Origin: Fibrobacter sp. UBA1313
Lineage (GTDB): Bacteria > Fibrobacterota > Fibrobacteria > Fibrobacterales > Fibrobacteraceae
Assembly: GCA_002307115.1 (NCBI GenBank)
Contig: DBTP01000096.1
Location: 1-33,460, forward strand
Length of the DNA stretch: 33,460 nt
Direction: 5' to 3'
Shown here: piece by piece, positions 1 to 7,915 of the stretch
Layout of the letters: each line of letters opens with the position of its first letter
How positions within the stretch are numbered: the stretch's first letter is position 1
Notes under the pieces: generated by a model
Seen by the model: the letters and a program-made list of their open reading frames with translations, nothing else
Told to the model about the DNA's origin: nothing
Database searches by the model: none
Made by a program: the position numbers and the translations under genes

Positions 1-1078
1 GTCCAGAACAACGGATCCACTTCAGCCCGAGTAACTTATTTTCTAGGCACATTGTGACAGGAACTCTTTTGCTGTCCCACCTGAATCCGCCATTTGAACT
101 TACCAGTCGAGTTTCCCAGTGAGAGGGATATTCGGGTAGTTTAATTAATTCGGGGAATATTCGGTCTGACTTTTCATAAAGTTCCACTGGTGGCACATCT
201 TCGTTGTCAGGAGTGCCGAGTTCTTCGTTATAGTCATGAACAAAATCCCTCAATCTTCTGTTCTGCGCATTCAGATTAAGTTCCGGTGGGCGAGTGCACA
301 GACGCTTCATTTCCCTGTGCATTCTTTCATGGCGGGGATTTTGACCTGGTGATGCCGGCTCTATTCTTAGATGCTTTATTCCCAGCTCAGTCCACCAGAC
401 ATTGAGATGGGTTATCCCATTGATTCCAGATGAGGCGAAAGGTCCTCCGTTATCGGAAACAATTACCTCCGGCAGGCCATATTCTCTGAAAACCCTTGTC
501 AATGAACGCATGGCATCTTCCGTTCTCGGTCCATAATGACCGTCGGCGCATAATATCATGCTGCTGAAGTCGCAACGCACGGTCAGCGGGTAGCAATAAA
601 TGCCGTCCCGTGTTTTGAACTGACCTTTATAATCCATTGTCCAAAATTGGTTTGGGTATAACGGATGGAATGCAGGCTTTCCAGGGTGCTGATGCTTTTG
701 CCTTCGGTTGTATTGATTTGTACGGCCTGCACGGTCGAGAATGTTGTGAATCGTTGTCTGCGAAGGTCGCTCAATGTTTTTGAAGCGGATTCCGAGATGC
801 GAATGAATTTTATGTGCTTGCCAACCTTTTCTTTTATTAAGATCCAGAATCAGGTTTTCGATCTCTGTCGACGTTTTATGTGGGCATGAGATCGGTTTGC
901 TGGATCTGTCGCAAAGTCCCTGAAAACCCTCGGCATGGTATCGATTGATCCACTTGTCAAGAGTCGGTCTGCTGATGTTGTATGATTGGCATAGTTCCGT
1001 TTTTGAAAAATTACCAGTCAAGAGTTCTCGTATTGCGCAATATCTTTCGTCCATAATTGTTGTTTCACTCCATGGCAT
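1..1078 (-). CDS. IS481-family transposase, C-terminus cut by window edge
   Basis: DDE transposase that would cut and join the ends of the insertion sequence. The frame is open for 359 codons from ATG 1076-1078 to the window edge, so only the extreme C-terminus is missing (the family is usually somewhat longer). It begins MPWSETTIMDER, typical of the family. An HTH lies near residues 26-48 (TELCQSYNISRPTLDKW) and the RNase H-like core follows with catalytic Asp149 (FWTMDYKG), Asp209 (VSDNGGPF) and Glu251 (PRHERMHREM). A strong ribosome site, AAGGAGG, lies five bases upstream on the minus strand. No internal stop or frameshift is visible, so the gene may be functional if the rest is intact. 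Family assignment is firm; activity is untested. Confidence 0.88.
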   Translation of the reverse strand, partial: MPWSETTIMDERYCAIRELLTGNFSKTELCQSYNISRPTLDKWINRYHAEGFQGLCDRSSKPISCPHKTSTEIENLILDLNKRKGWQAHKIHSHLGIRFKNIERPSQTTIHNILDRAGRTNQYNRRQKHQHPGKPAFHPLYPNQFWTMDYKGQFKTRDGIYCYPLTVRCDFSSMILCADGHYGPRTEDAMRSLTRVFREYGLPEVIVSDNGGPFASSGINGITHLNVWWTELGIKHLRIEPASPGQNPRHERMHREMKRLCTRPPELNLNAQNRRLRDFVHDYNEELGTPDNEDVPPVELYEKSDRIFPELIKLPEYPSHWETRLVSSNGGFRWDSKRVPVTMCLENKLLGLKWIRCSG

Positions 1079-1122
1079 GGTGGCCTCCTTATAGAGACCA
1101 AAATATTTAAAAGTGTAAACAA

Positions 1123-1160
1123 GGTACGTTGAAATTATTGTAAAGGAGGTATATTGAAAT
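1123..1160. repeat. Direct repeats at IS481 end
   Basis: Two 13-base copies, GGTACGTTGAAAT at 1123-1135 and GGTATATTGAAAT at 1148-1160, match at 11 of 13 positions and are offset by 25 bases. Paired sites like this next to an IS terminus are plausible transposase-binding sites. That role is inferred from position only. Confidence 0.4.
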
Positions 1161-1162
1161 AA

Positions 1163-1345
1163 CCAAATGCCTACATTGAGAGCTTCAATGGACGCTTAAG
1201 AGATGAATGTTTAAATGCCAATTTGTTCATGGATCTTGAGGACGCCAGAACCAAGATTGAGACATGGAGAACATTCTACAATGAAATACGTCCGCACAGT
1301 TCTTTGAGAATGATGTCGCCATGGAAAAATATGGCTAAATTCTAA
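1163..1345 (+). pseudogene. IS3-family transposase OrfB, C-terminal remnant
   Basis: Only the last 59 residues survive, starting at NAYIESFNGRLRDEC and ending with the TAA at 1343-1345. This is the classic end of the IS3-family integrase core: it includes the final catalytic Glu (YIESFNG) and the YNEIRPHSSL motif. There is no start codon in frame; an in-frame TAA lies at 1160-1162. The upstream part has been replaced by the IS481 element, so the gene is dead here. The remainder may lie on the far side of the IS481 copy, outside the window. Downstream bases 1346-1373 resemble an IS3 right-hand tail. Confidence 0.85.
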
Positions 1346-1370
1346 CCGGAGACTATCACTTCGACTGTCC

Positions 1371-2534
1371 TCACATCAACACCTGTAGAATTTCGGGATA
1401 CCAAGCACTCGCTGCCTTATTGTAGGCATCAAAGCCAACTCCAGTGAAAGCCCAGTAATGCCAGCTTAAACCAAGTCCATTCATAACTTCTAGGAGGTCT
1501 TTGAAATAGCTTGCTCGATTTGCATCCGAAACATCGTTACAAGCGGAAGACGCTCCAAATTCACCGACATTGAGAGGAATATAGGTCCCATTTTTTCCGG
1601 GAAAGAGTTTTTTGGCAAGGGTAATGTAGCTCTTGAAATCACTGACAAGGGTGGATAACGCTTGTTGGTCAGTTACATCCCATAAAACCCCACAGGCTCT
1701 GTCATCGTGACCCTGGTGAGTAAAACTGAATGGATCGTAATAATGCCCGGAAATAATCAGATTTCCATCAGCGGGTAAAACCAAATTTGCCATTTCTTCA
1801 AATTTACCCCAGTTGCCGGGATTAATCATAATAGTCCGATCAGGGTTTGTGGCTCGAATAATGTGGTAGACACTGTCAATAAACACATTAAGGTATGTAT
1901 CAGAAGCCCCTCTAGATTCGTTCAGAATTTCAAAAACGAGAGAATCATTGCTGAAATCCTTGAATTCTTCTGCAATTTGCCTCCAGATCCCGAAAAATTT
2001 TGCTTCCTGCCCCACGGGATCAGCATAAAGTTCCAGATAATGGTGGACGTTAATAATTACGGGCATTCCCAGGGAATTTGCAATGCGGATATCTTCTTTC
2101 ACGCCCGCTACGCGAGCGGCCTGCAATGTGTAGGGGGCTACATTTTCGGCGGTCTGATTCCAGCGCACGGGTAGGCGAATAGAATTAAACCCTGCCGTTT
2201 TGACAATAGTAAACCATTCGTCCTGAATCGGATTACTCCAATAGTCATCCAAATAATCGTATACTGTATTCTCATCTGCAGTACTCCGACCCGCGTCCCA
2301 GGAGTTCCCAAAGTTTATGCCTTTGCCAAGAAGTTTATTCATTCGAATGGCAGGGCTATAGTCAATACTCCTATCGGAACTGGATAGAGCAACAGAAGAA
2401 CTACTATCAACGATTTCAATGCTACTGGAGCTTCCCGGAGTAACCGGATTTGAATCGCTACTATCCCCGCTACAGGCGATGAGCCCGAGTACGGGAAGAA
2501 AAAAAGCACTAAAAAAGGGCTTGATGATGTTCAT
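1371..2534 (-). CDS. GH5 endoglucanase-like surface lipoprotein
   Basis: Predicted secreted glycoside hydrolase of family 5 (cellulase A fold), probably an endo-beta-glucanase or related beta-glycanase, 387 residues. A lipoprotein signal ends at GLIAC (Cys21), followed by a Ser-rich linker (residues about 33-53) as is common in Fibrobacter enzymes. The (beta/alpha)8 domain runs from about 66 to the end and contains the conserved Arg in NSIRLPVRW, His164/His165 in VHHY, the acid/base Glu206 in FEILNES and the nucleophile Glu325 in NVGEFG. A weak AAGGAC ribosome site precedes ATG 2532-2534. There is no sorting domain, which fits a lipoprotein. The stop codon lies at the edge of an IS3 remnant, so the last residues may not be native. 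Family is firm; substrate is inferred. Confidence 0.88.
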   Translation of the reverse strand: MNIIKPFFSAFFLPVLGLIACSGDSSDSNPVTPGSSSSIEIVDSSSSVALSSSDRSIDYSPAIRMNKLLGKGINFGNSWDAGRSTADENTVYDYLDDYWSNPIQDEWFTIVKTAGFNSIRLPVRWNQTAENVAPYTLQAARVAGVKEDIRIANSLGMPVIINVHHYLELYADPVGQEAKFFGIWRQIAEEFKDFSNDSLVFEILNESRGASDTYLNVFIDSVYHIIRATNPDRTIMINPGNWGKFEEMANLVLPADGNLIISGHYYDPFSFTHQGHDDRACGVLWDVTDQQALSTLVSDFKSYITLAKKLFPGKNGTYIPLNVGEFGASSACNDVSDANRASYFKDLLEVMNGLGLSWHYWAFTGVGFDAYNKAASAWYPEILQVLM

Positions 2535-2793
2535 GAGTCGTCCTTGGGTGACTTTGAGTCTAAAAATTAAGCGTTACTTTAAATAGACATCATCCTCTTC
2601 AAATATTTCTTGCAGGTTCGCAGAAAGTGTACACATTGGAAACCTGCTTTTTTAGCTCAAAAAGGATTGTTTTTAAAAGAAAATACTTTTTTACTGTAAT
2701 AAAAGCTCCGCTCTTTGAGATAAAATCCTATTTTCTGGGCGGAAAACAAATTATATTCGAGCCTGTTGTTGGTTTCCGGAGACTTTAATTTTT
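2535..2793. promoter_or_regulatory. Divergent intergenic region between GH5 and the barrel operon
   Basis: This AT-rich 259-base spacer separates the minus-strand GH5 gene from the plus-strand operon and must hold both promoters. A possible -10 for the rightward operon is TATATT at 2752-2757, but no good -35 partner is visible. The ribosome site GGAG at 2778-2781 is unusually far (12 bases) from ATG 2794. No gene is seen here. Confidence 0.3.
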
Positions 2794-3531
2794 ATGAAAA
2801 AGCCTATTTCCCTTTTGTTGATAAGGATAGCGATACCAGCATTGTGTGCTGTGTCGTTTACTTTCGCCGGATTTGAAGATTATAGGGACCGCGATGCTGC
2901 CCGTTTTGTTATGAAGGAAGCAAAACCTTTCCGTCTTGACAAAGACGTTGTGACCGTGGTCATGCGGGAATCCATTCCGCGCGGTGGTGGTTATACCTAT
3001 CAATACCCGCGTGAAAATCCAGAGCCCATTATGACCGACAAGTATGCTAAGGAAGGGGCTCTTTCGATGCAAATAGAATTGGTCGCTACGGATTATTCTG
3101 GCGTGGCCATTTGTATTGCAGGCTCAGTAGATCTTACCCCCTACCTCGAAGACGGCGTCCTTGATTTCTGGATCAAGGGTAACCAGGGCGGTGAAAATGC
3201 CTTGTTCGTGTTGGTTGATGATGGTGTCAAGAGCAATGGTGAATCTCTTCAAGTGAAGCTCCGCTCCAAGAGTCTCGGTGAGATTACGAAGGAGTGGAAT
3301 CACTTTAGCATTCCCCTTAAATTATTTGGAAATACGGGTGTCTATTGGGATGTGAAAAACCAAAAGGAAGTGCTTTTGCCGTTTGCTTGGACCAATTTCA
3401 AGGGATTCCGTCTAGAAGTCCGAAAAGATGAAAATACGGCCTTCAAAGTTTGGATCGATGACATCGTAATCAAGAAGCATGGTCAGCCTTATCAAGGCCC
3501 GGCGAATTATCCCTTCCGCAATGAGATTTGA
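2794..3531 (+). CDS. Secreted beta-sandwich (CBM11/CIA30-like) protein
   Basis: First gene of the barrel operon, 245 residues. A Sec signal peptide (about 1-25, ending near FTFAG) is followed by what reads as one all-beta domain. Features such as DLTPYLEDGVLDFWIKG in the middle and AFKVWIDDIVIKK near the end are typical of galactose-binding-like sandwiches, including carbohydrate-binding module families such as CBM11 and CIA30 domains. No catalytic motif is evident. It has no C-terminal sorting domain or lipobox, so it is probably periplasmic or held by a partner. Its TGA (3529-3531) lies eight bases before the next start, which suggests co-translation with the first barrel. The fold call is by pattern only; a carbohydrate-binding role is inferred from the neighbours. 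Confidence 0.6.
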   Translation: MKKPISLLLIRIAIPALCAVSFTFAGFEDYRDRDAARFVMKEAKPFRLDKDVVTVVMRESIPRGGGYTYQYPRENPEPIMTDKYAKEGALSMQIELVATDYSGVAICIAGSVDLTPYLEDGVLDFWIKGNQGGENALFVLVDDGVKSNGESLQVKLRSKSLGEITKEWNHFSIPLKLFGNTGVYWDVKNQKEVLLPFAWTNFKGFRLEVRKDENTAFKVWIDDIVIKKHGQPYQGPANYPFRNEI

Positions 3532-3539
3532 GAGGTTTT

Positions 3540-5756
3540 ATGCGTAAGATATTTTTATTGTTTTTTATCGCCGCAGCATCAGCTTCTTGGGCTTTGTCTC
3601 CAGAAGCACAATTGGATTCTGTAGATCAATCTCTGGACACTTTGGCAAGTGACATGGAATCTACCCTTATGGGGAAGAATGATGTGCCTGTGTCTGTTTC
3701 CGGTATGATGGATTTCCGGTTGAAAAATTTTCATTATTCAAATGTTTCTCCGCTATTCTTTAGTGACAAGGCCCGCACATCCGTAGATGCTTTTTTCAAA
3801 GTTTCTATTGTGGCAATGCCGAATTCTTATATGACTTTGTGGACGAACCTCTGCTTTCCGTTCGATATGTCTGGATTTTATACAAATTATTTGGCGGATA
3901 ATCCGACAAAAAATCCGACGAATAATGAAGAACGCGTTCTCTTTAATCATAATACGGACTATGTCGGTGCTTCGATTGATGAAGAAATGAATGTGGGTAC
4001 TGATATCCGCGCTGGTTTCTTCAGCATTTATGCAACGGCCGGCGGTGTCATTTGGGCTAATGGAAGTCCGCTGACGATGTGGGAACGTGAAACAGCCCCC
4101 CGTTTTGCTTGGCAATATGAAACGTTCGAAGACGAAAAAACGGTCAGTACCTATTACAAGGAAAAAGACTTCAAACCTGTAAAAGAAGGTGGCCGCGCTT
4201 TCTGGACAAATCGTTCTTTCGGTGGGCTCTTTTTGAATGCCTATCAATTGCCTTTAGGTTTTACTGCTCAATTTCTGCTCTCTCAGCCCAAGGATATGGA
4301 CGTTGGAACCCGTGATGGTCTTCGCCTCTATGGTGGACAGCCGGGTGAAGAGGAAATGACGGGTGATTATGATATGCGCGGTGATGTAATTGGTGCTCGC
4401 ATTGCAAAAACCAAGCTTTTTGAAACGATGACCCTTGGTGCGAACTATATGGGTGTGTTTTTCGATGAGGGCATCATTTATGAAAAAGAATTTACGGATT
4501 CTGCGGCCAATGTTTGGCCGAATGAACAGCCTTTCCTTGATAACGCTCATATTGTTTCTTTAGATCTTAAGGGTAATATAAATTCCAAATTCTATTTGAT
4601 GGCTGATGCTGGTTTGAGCTGGTCCGATTCTGTAAAATTTATTGCAGATTCTGCTGGCAACTATGACGAAGAGAATACGACCGATGAATATTCCTCTCCT
4701 GCGTTTGGCATCTATGTAAAGGCCCAGGATAAGCACCTAGACTTCTTGCCTACGGTTGTTGAAGCCGTTTATTTTAGCAAGGACTTCTATTCTCCTTATG
4801 GTATAACAGATCCGTCCCGTTTCCGTAGCTGGCGCAAGGATGAGATGTATTTGAATGCAGGTTCCTTGCGTTATGGCTCGAATATGGCGGGCGTTAATTT
4901 GAAATTCGAACCAGAATTTAATCGCGGTCGAATTGGCATCCAATATGGTCAGCATCGCCAGATTGAAAAAAGTGATGATGTCCTTGTTTTCAATTATCGC
5001 TTGAATGGACGCAATATGTGGGAAAGCACCAACTCTTGGACCAAGTACAACGCTTTGTTCACCGCTGATTCGGGAAATTACAAGTCGAATGGTTACATAA
5101 GCCGTGCCGGTGTTTTGACTAGTCAGCGCAAGATGTATCGTCAGAAAGGTGGTCTTTACGGCGGAACGTGGGAATTATGGGAATCCTTCGTCCCATACGA
5201 GAATGCAAATCAATTGAGGAATAAGACTGTTCCTGTCCATACGAAATGGTCTTCTTACTTGTCTATTGAAGGCGGTTATGACATCGGTCATTGGTTTAAT
5301 ACGGATCGCAATGTTATGATGCAAGTCTATACGTCCCTTTCCGGCATTTCTAAGACTTTCGCTCCGATTGCCTATAGCGGTGCACAGAAAGATATGCTTC
5401 TTTGGAGCTTCTATGGACAGTTCGAACCTGCCATTGCTGTAACTTCAACATTCCATATGGTCGGCTGCCTCGGTCTCGAAACTTGGCAGGCAAAGAATGC
5501 TTATATAGTTACAAGCTCTGCAACTGGAATTAGCCAGAACTCTGACTATTATAACGTTCTCAGCGCGTCTTCCTACTATGAATACTCTCCAATTGATTAT
5601 TTACAGACTGCTGTTGGCGTTGGCTTTGATTGGGATTTCACGGCTCGTGCGGGCTTGCATGTTCGTTATAAATGGGCAACGCATACTGATGAGAATGTGT
5701 CTGATAACGATTGGCACGCTCATTATGTCTCTGTTGAAACAAAGATGTGGTTTTAA
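3540..5756 (+). CDS. Outer-membrane beta-barrel protein, paralogue 1 of 3
   Basis: 738 residues from ATG 3540, chosen because GAGAGG directly precedes it; an upstream in-frame TTG at 3528 would overlap the previous gene and spoil the signal peptide. After the signal (about 1-19) comes a short amphipathic helix (LDSVDQSLDTLASDMES), then alternating polar/aromatic strands starting VSVSGMMDFRLKNF and ending HYVSVETKMWF with a terminal Phe, the usual signal for barrel assembly in the outer membrane. GSPLTMWERETAPRF corresponds to the SPLTL...EPxIF segment of the next two proteins. This is the most divergent of the three. The function is unknown; a porin, adhesin or polysaccharide-binding barrel would fit the context. 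Confidence 0.75.
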   Translation: MRKIFLLFFIAAASASWALSPEAQLDSVDQSLDTLASDMESTLMGKNDVPVSVSGMMDFRLKNFHYSNVSPLFFSDKARTSVDAFFKVSIVAMPNSYMTLWTNLCFPFDMSGFYTNYLADNPTKNPTNNEERVLFNHNTDYVGASIDEEMNVGTDIRAGFFSIYATAGGVIWANGSPLTMWERETAPRFAWQYETFEDEKTVSTYYKEKDFKPVKEGGRAFWTNRSFGGLFLNAYQLPLGFTAQFLLSQPKDMDVGTRDGLRLYGGQPGEEEMTGDYDMRGDVIGARIAKTKLFETMTLGANYMGVFFDEGIIYEKEFTDSAANVWPNEQPFLDNAHIVSLDLKGNINSKFYLMADAGLSWSDSVKFIADSAGNYDEENTTDEYSSPAFGIYVKAQDKHLDFLPTVVEAVYFSKDFYSPYGITDPSRFRSWRKDEMYLNAGSLRYGSNMAGVNLKFEPEFNRGRIGIQYGQHRQIEKSDDVLVFNYRLNGRNMWESTNSWTKYNALFTADSGNYKSNGYISRAGVLTSQRKMYRQKGGLYGGTWELWESFVPYENANQLRNKTVPVHTKWSSYLSIEGGYDIGHWFNTDRNVMMQVYTSLSGISKTFAPIAYSGAQKDMLLWSFYGQFEPAIAVTSTFHMVGCLGLETWQAKNAYIVTSSATGISQNSDYYNVLSASSYYEYSPIDYLQTAVGVGFDWDFTARAGLHVRYKWATHTDENVSDNDWHAHYVSVETKMWF

Positions 5757-5767
5757 GAGGTTCGCTT

Positions 5768-7903
5768 ATGATGCAAAAAACTCTTTTTTCTTTGCTTTTG
5801 ATCGGTTCTGCGGCTTTTGCGGCCTCTGAGTTGAAAACTAATCAAGCTCTTATCAATGGGAAGATTGACACGATTGAATCCAAGCGTGGCATTCAAGTCA
5901 GTGGTAATATCCGTGCAGTGTATTTGGGCTCTTATTACGATTCGGATCAAAAAAATGTGGACTCCTCTTCTACGATGCCTGATGTGGAACGCGATGAGTT
6001 TGTGTCTGCCGATTTGGATTTTCATTTCCACCCTTGGGATTTTGTCCGTGCCAATGTGATGCTTCGCTTAGAAGCGGGTATGCAGGATTATTTTTCTGCA
6101 GCCTCTAAGACGATTGGTGTCGGTTGGATGAACCTCGAAGGAAACATTGGAAGTGACTTTTATTGGGTCGTGGGTGATTTTAGGCAGCGCTATAGCCCGT
6201 TGACTTTGAATGCTCCTGATGTGCAAGTGATGTATGAACCGCAGATTTTCTCTCGTGAACGTCAAATGGCCCGTACTGACGCCCAATTGACTGGTGAAGA
6301 ACGCAATTTGGAAGGTGCCAATTTGCAATTTCGTCGCTTTTTAGGTGAACAAGCCGGCGAAATCCGAGCTGAAGCTATAGGAGCACGCCTTCGTCGGGTG
6401 CAAGTCCTTGATCTTTCGGGTGCAAACGGCAATATTCTTCCGAATGATTCCGTATCGGGAGCCTCCCAGTCAGCTAATATGGATAAGTGGCTTTTGAGCG
6501 GAAACATTGAATGGCTTCCGATGAATAAGAATTTGCTTTTAGGCGTCACGGAAATGTTCATCTTCGATGATAAGAGTTCTTATTCTTATACTTATCGCCA
6601 TGAGGACCAGACGGTTGACGGTTTGGATTCTAAATATGTTCTGCAATCAATCAATGCGGTTGACTCCCTTCCGCAACGCACGTTTGTTACGAGTGTCAGG
6701 GTGGGTGGTGATGTCGCGAGCTTCTTGAATAATCCTAATTTAATCTTGGATTTGACTGCCGAATATGCTCGTTCTTCAGACGATGTTTATCACAGTGTTG
6801 CAATCTCGGATACTACATATTTTGCGGAAAAGGAAGTCTTGGACGGTGATGCAATCCTCGCAACTTTGAATGCTGGCTACAAAAGTGGCAATACATGGAA
6901 AGTCCAATTTTCCGGCAATTATATTATGAATGACAGTAATTGGTTCAACAACTTGGCTCAATCTCCGCAATTCTTCGCTCAACGCATTTTGAATACGGAC
7001 CGCGACGGCACTGTTTCTAAGTATGGAGTCAATGCCCCCTTGTATTCTACTTTTGGAGCTCTTTATCATTTTACACCGAAGTTCTCGCCTGCGGCAACAA
7101 CTCTTGCTACAGATGATGCTGGCTTCGCAAATGGCCAGACAAGCAGTTATGACATAGCTCCATATTCAAAAAATTCTTGGACTTCGCTGGTCTATACGCG
7201 TAGCGAATTGGCTCTGATCAATTCAATGAGCGATCCCGCTTTGCAACTTTCGCTTCCGAATGGGCTTGCAACTTCGAACCGCACGGGTGTTCAAACTGGC
7301 ATCACAGTAGGCCTCAACGATTTTGCTGAAGTTCAACTCTTGTTCAACTCCTTCCAGCAGGTGAAGGCTGAATCGGTCTTTGATAAGGCAAAATACCTTG
7401 AATATGGCGCTGGCGCAAAATGGGATGTCCTCAAAATGCTGAGATTTAAGTTGCCTTTGGAAATCTCTGGTAGTTACAAACATTCTAGCCGGAAGATGGG
7501 CATGGAAGGAGCTGATTCCCTTGGATCTGGCGAACTCAAGTGTGATTTTTTCAATGCCGGATTTTATTGGCAATATTTGCCGAGACTCGGTGTTAGCGCT
7601 GGTTGGCAATATATTGATATGACGTTGGATGATTTGGCATCTCTGACGAAAGGTGGTGCCGGTTATGAAGTTCCTCTAGTCAAGGGCAAGCAGATGCAAT
7701 GGATGGTTGGCCTTGACTATTCTTTGACTAGCGATGCTTGGTTCACTTTGAATTACGGAATCATTTCTGTTGAAAACACTTATAATGTGAGTTCTGGAAC
7801 GGGTGCTAATTTGAATTATGCGATTTTGGATGCGAATGAAATTTCATATAAGCATTCTTTCACTCAAACCATTGTTGAAGCCACGATTAATGTGGGCTTT
7901 TAA
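5768..7903 (+). CDS. Outer-membrane beta-barrel protein, paralogue 2 of 3
   Basis: 711 residues from ATG 5768, seven bases after AAGAGG; an in-frame GTG at 5747 overlaps the previous gene and is unlikely to be used. The signal peptide ends near AAFA. A short helix (INGKIDTIESK) leads into barrel strands beginning VSGNIRAVYLGS; the protein ends EATINVGF with terminal Phe. It shares with paralogue 3 the segments YSPLTL...EPQIF (residues about 143-165) and SDPALQLSLPNGLAT (about 485-499), which shows common descent. It lies 11 bases after paralogue 1 and 12 bases before paralogue 3. The family is not recognised beyond 'large outer-membrane barrel'; the job is inferred from neighbours to concern the cell surface and polysaccharide. 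Confidence 0.75.
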   Translation: MMQKTLFSLLLIGSAAFAASELKTNQALINGKIDTIESKRGIQVSGNIRAVYLGSYYDSDQKNVDSSSTMPDVERDEFVSADLDFHFHPWDFVRANVMLRLEAGMQDYFSAASKTIGVGWMNLEGNIGSDFYWVVGDFRQRYSPLTLNAPDVQVMYEPQIFSRERQMARTDAQLTGEERNLEGANLQFRRFLGEQAGEIRAEAIGARLRRVQVLDLSGANGNILPNDSVSGASQSANMDKWLLSGNIEWLPMNKNLLLGVTEMFIFDDKSSYSYTYRHEDQTVDGLDSKYVLQSINAVDSLPQRTFVTSVRVGGDVASFLNNPNLILDLTAEYARSSDDVYHSVAISDTTYFAEKEVLDGDAILATLNAGYKSGNTWKVQFSGNYIMNDSNWFNNLAQSPQFFAQRILNTDRDGTVSKYGVNAPLYSTFGALYHFTPKFSPAATTLATDDAGFANGQTSSYDIAPYSKNSWTSLVYTRSELALINSMSDPALQLSLPNGLATSNRTGVQTGITVGLNDFAEVQLLFNSFQQVKAESVFDKAKYLEYGAGAKWDVLKMLRFKLPLEISGSYKHSSRKMGMEGADSLGSGELKCDFFNAGFYWQYLPRLGVSAGWQYIDMTLDDLASLTKGGAGYEVPLVKGKQMQWMVGLDYSLTSDAWFTLNYGIISVENTYNVSSGTGANLNYAILDANEISYKHSFTQTIVEATINVGF

Positions 7904-7915
7904 GCGAGGCACACG

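Larger units (their letters stand above)
1..1165 (-). mobile_element. IS481-type insertion sequence, right part only
   Basis: The segment holds a minus-strand IS481-type transposase gene plus its upstream end; the other end lies beyond the window start. The end nearest position 1165 carries two near-identical 13-base direct repeats and then changes abruptly into IS3 transposase coding sequence. I infer the element inserted into an older IS3 copy. The exact terminal base is not settled: the junction falls somewhere around 1160-1166, because the plus-strand IS3 frame becomes recognisable only from 1166. Confidence 0.7.
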
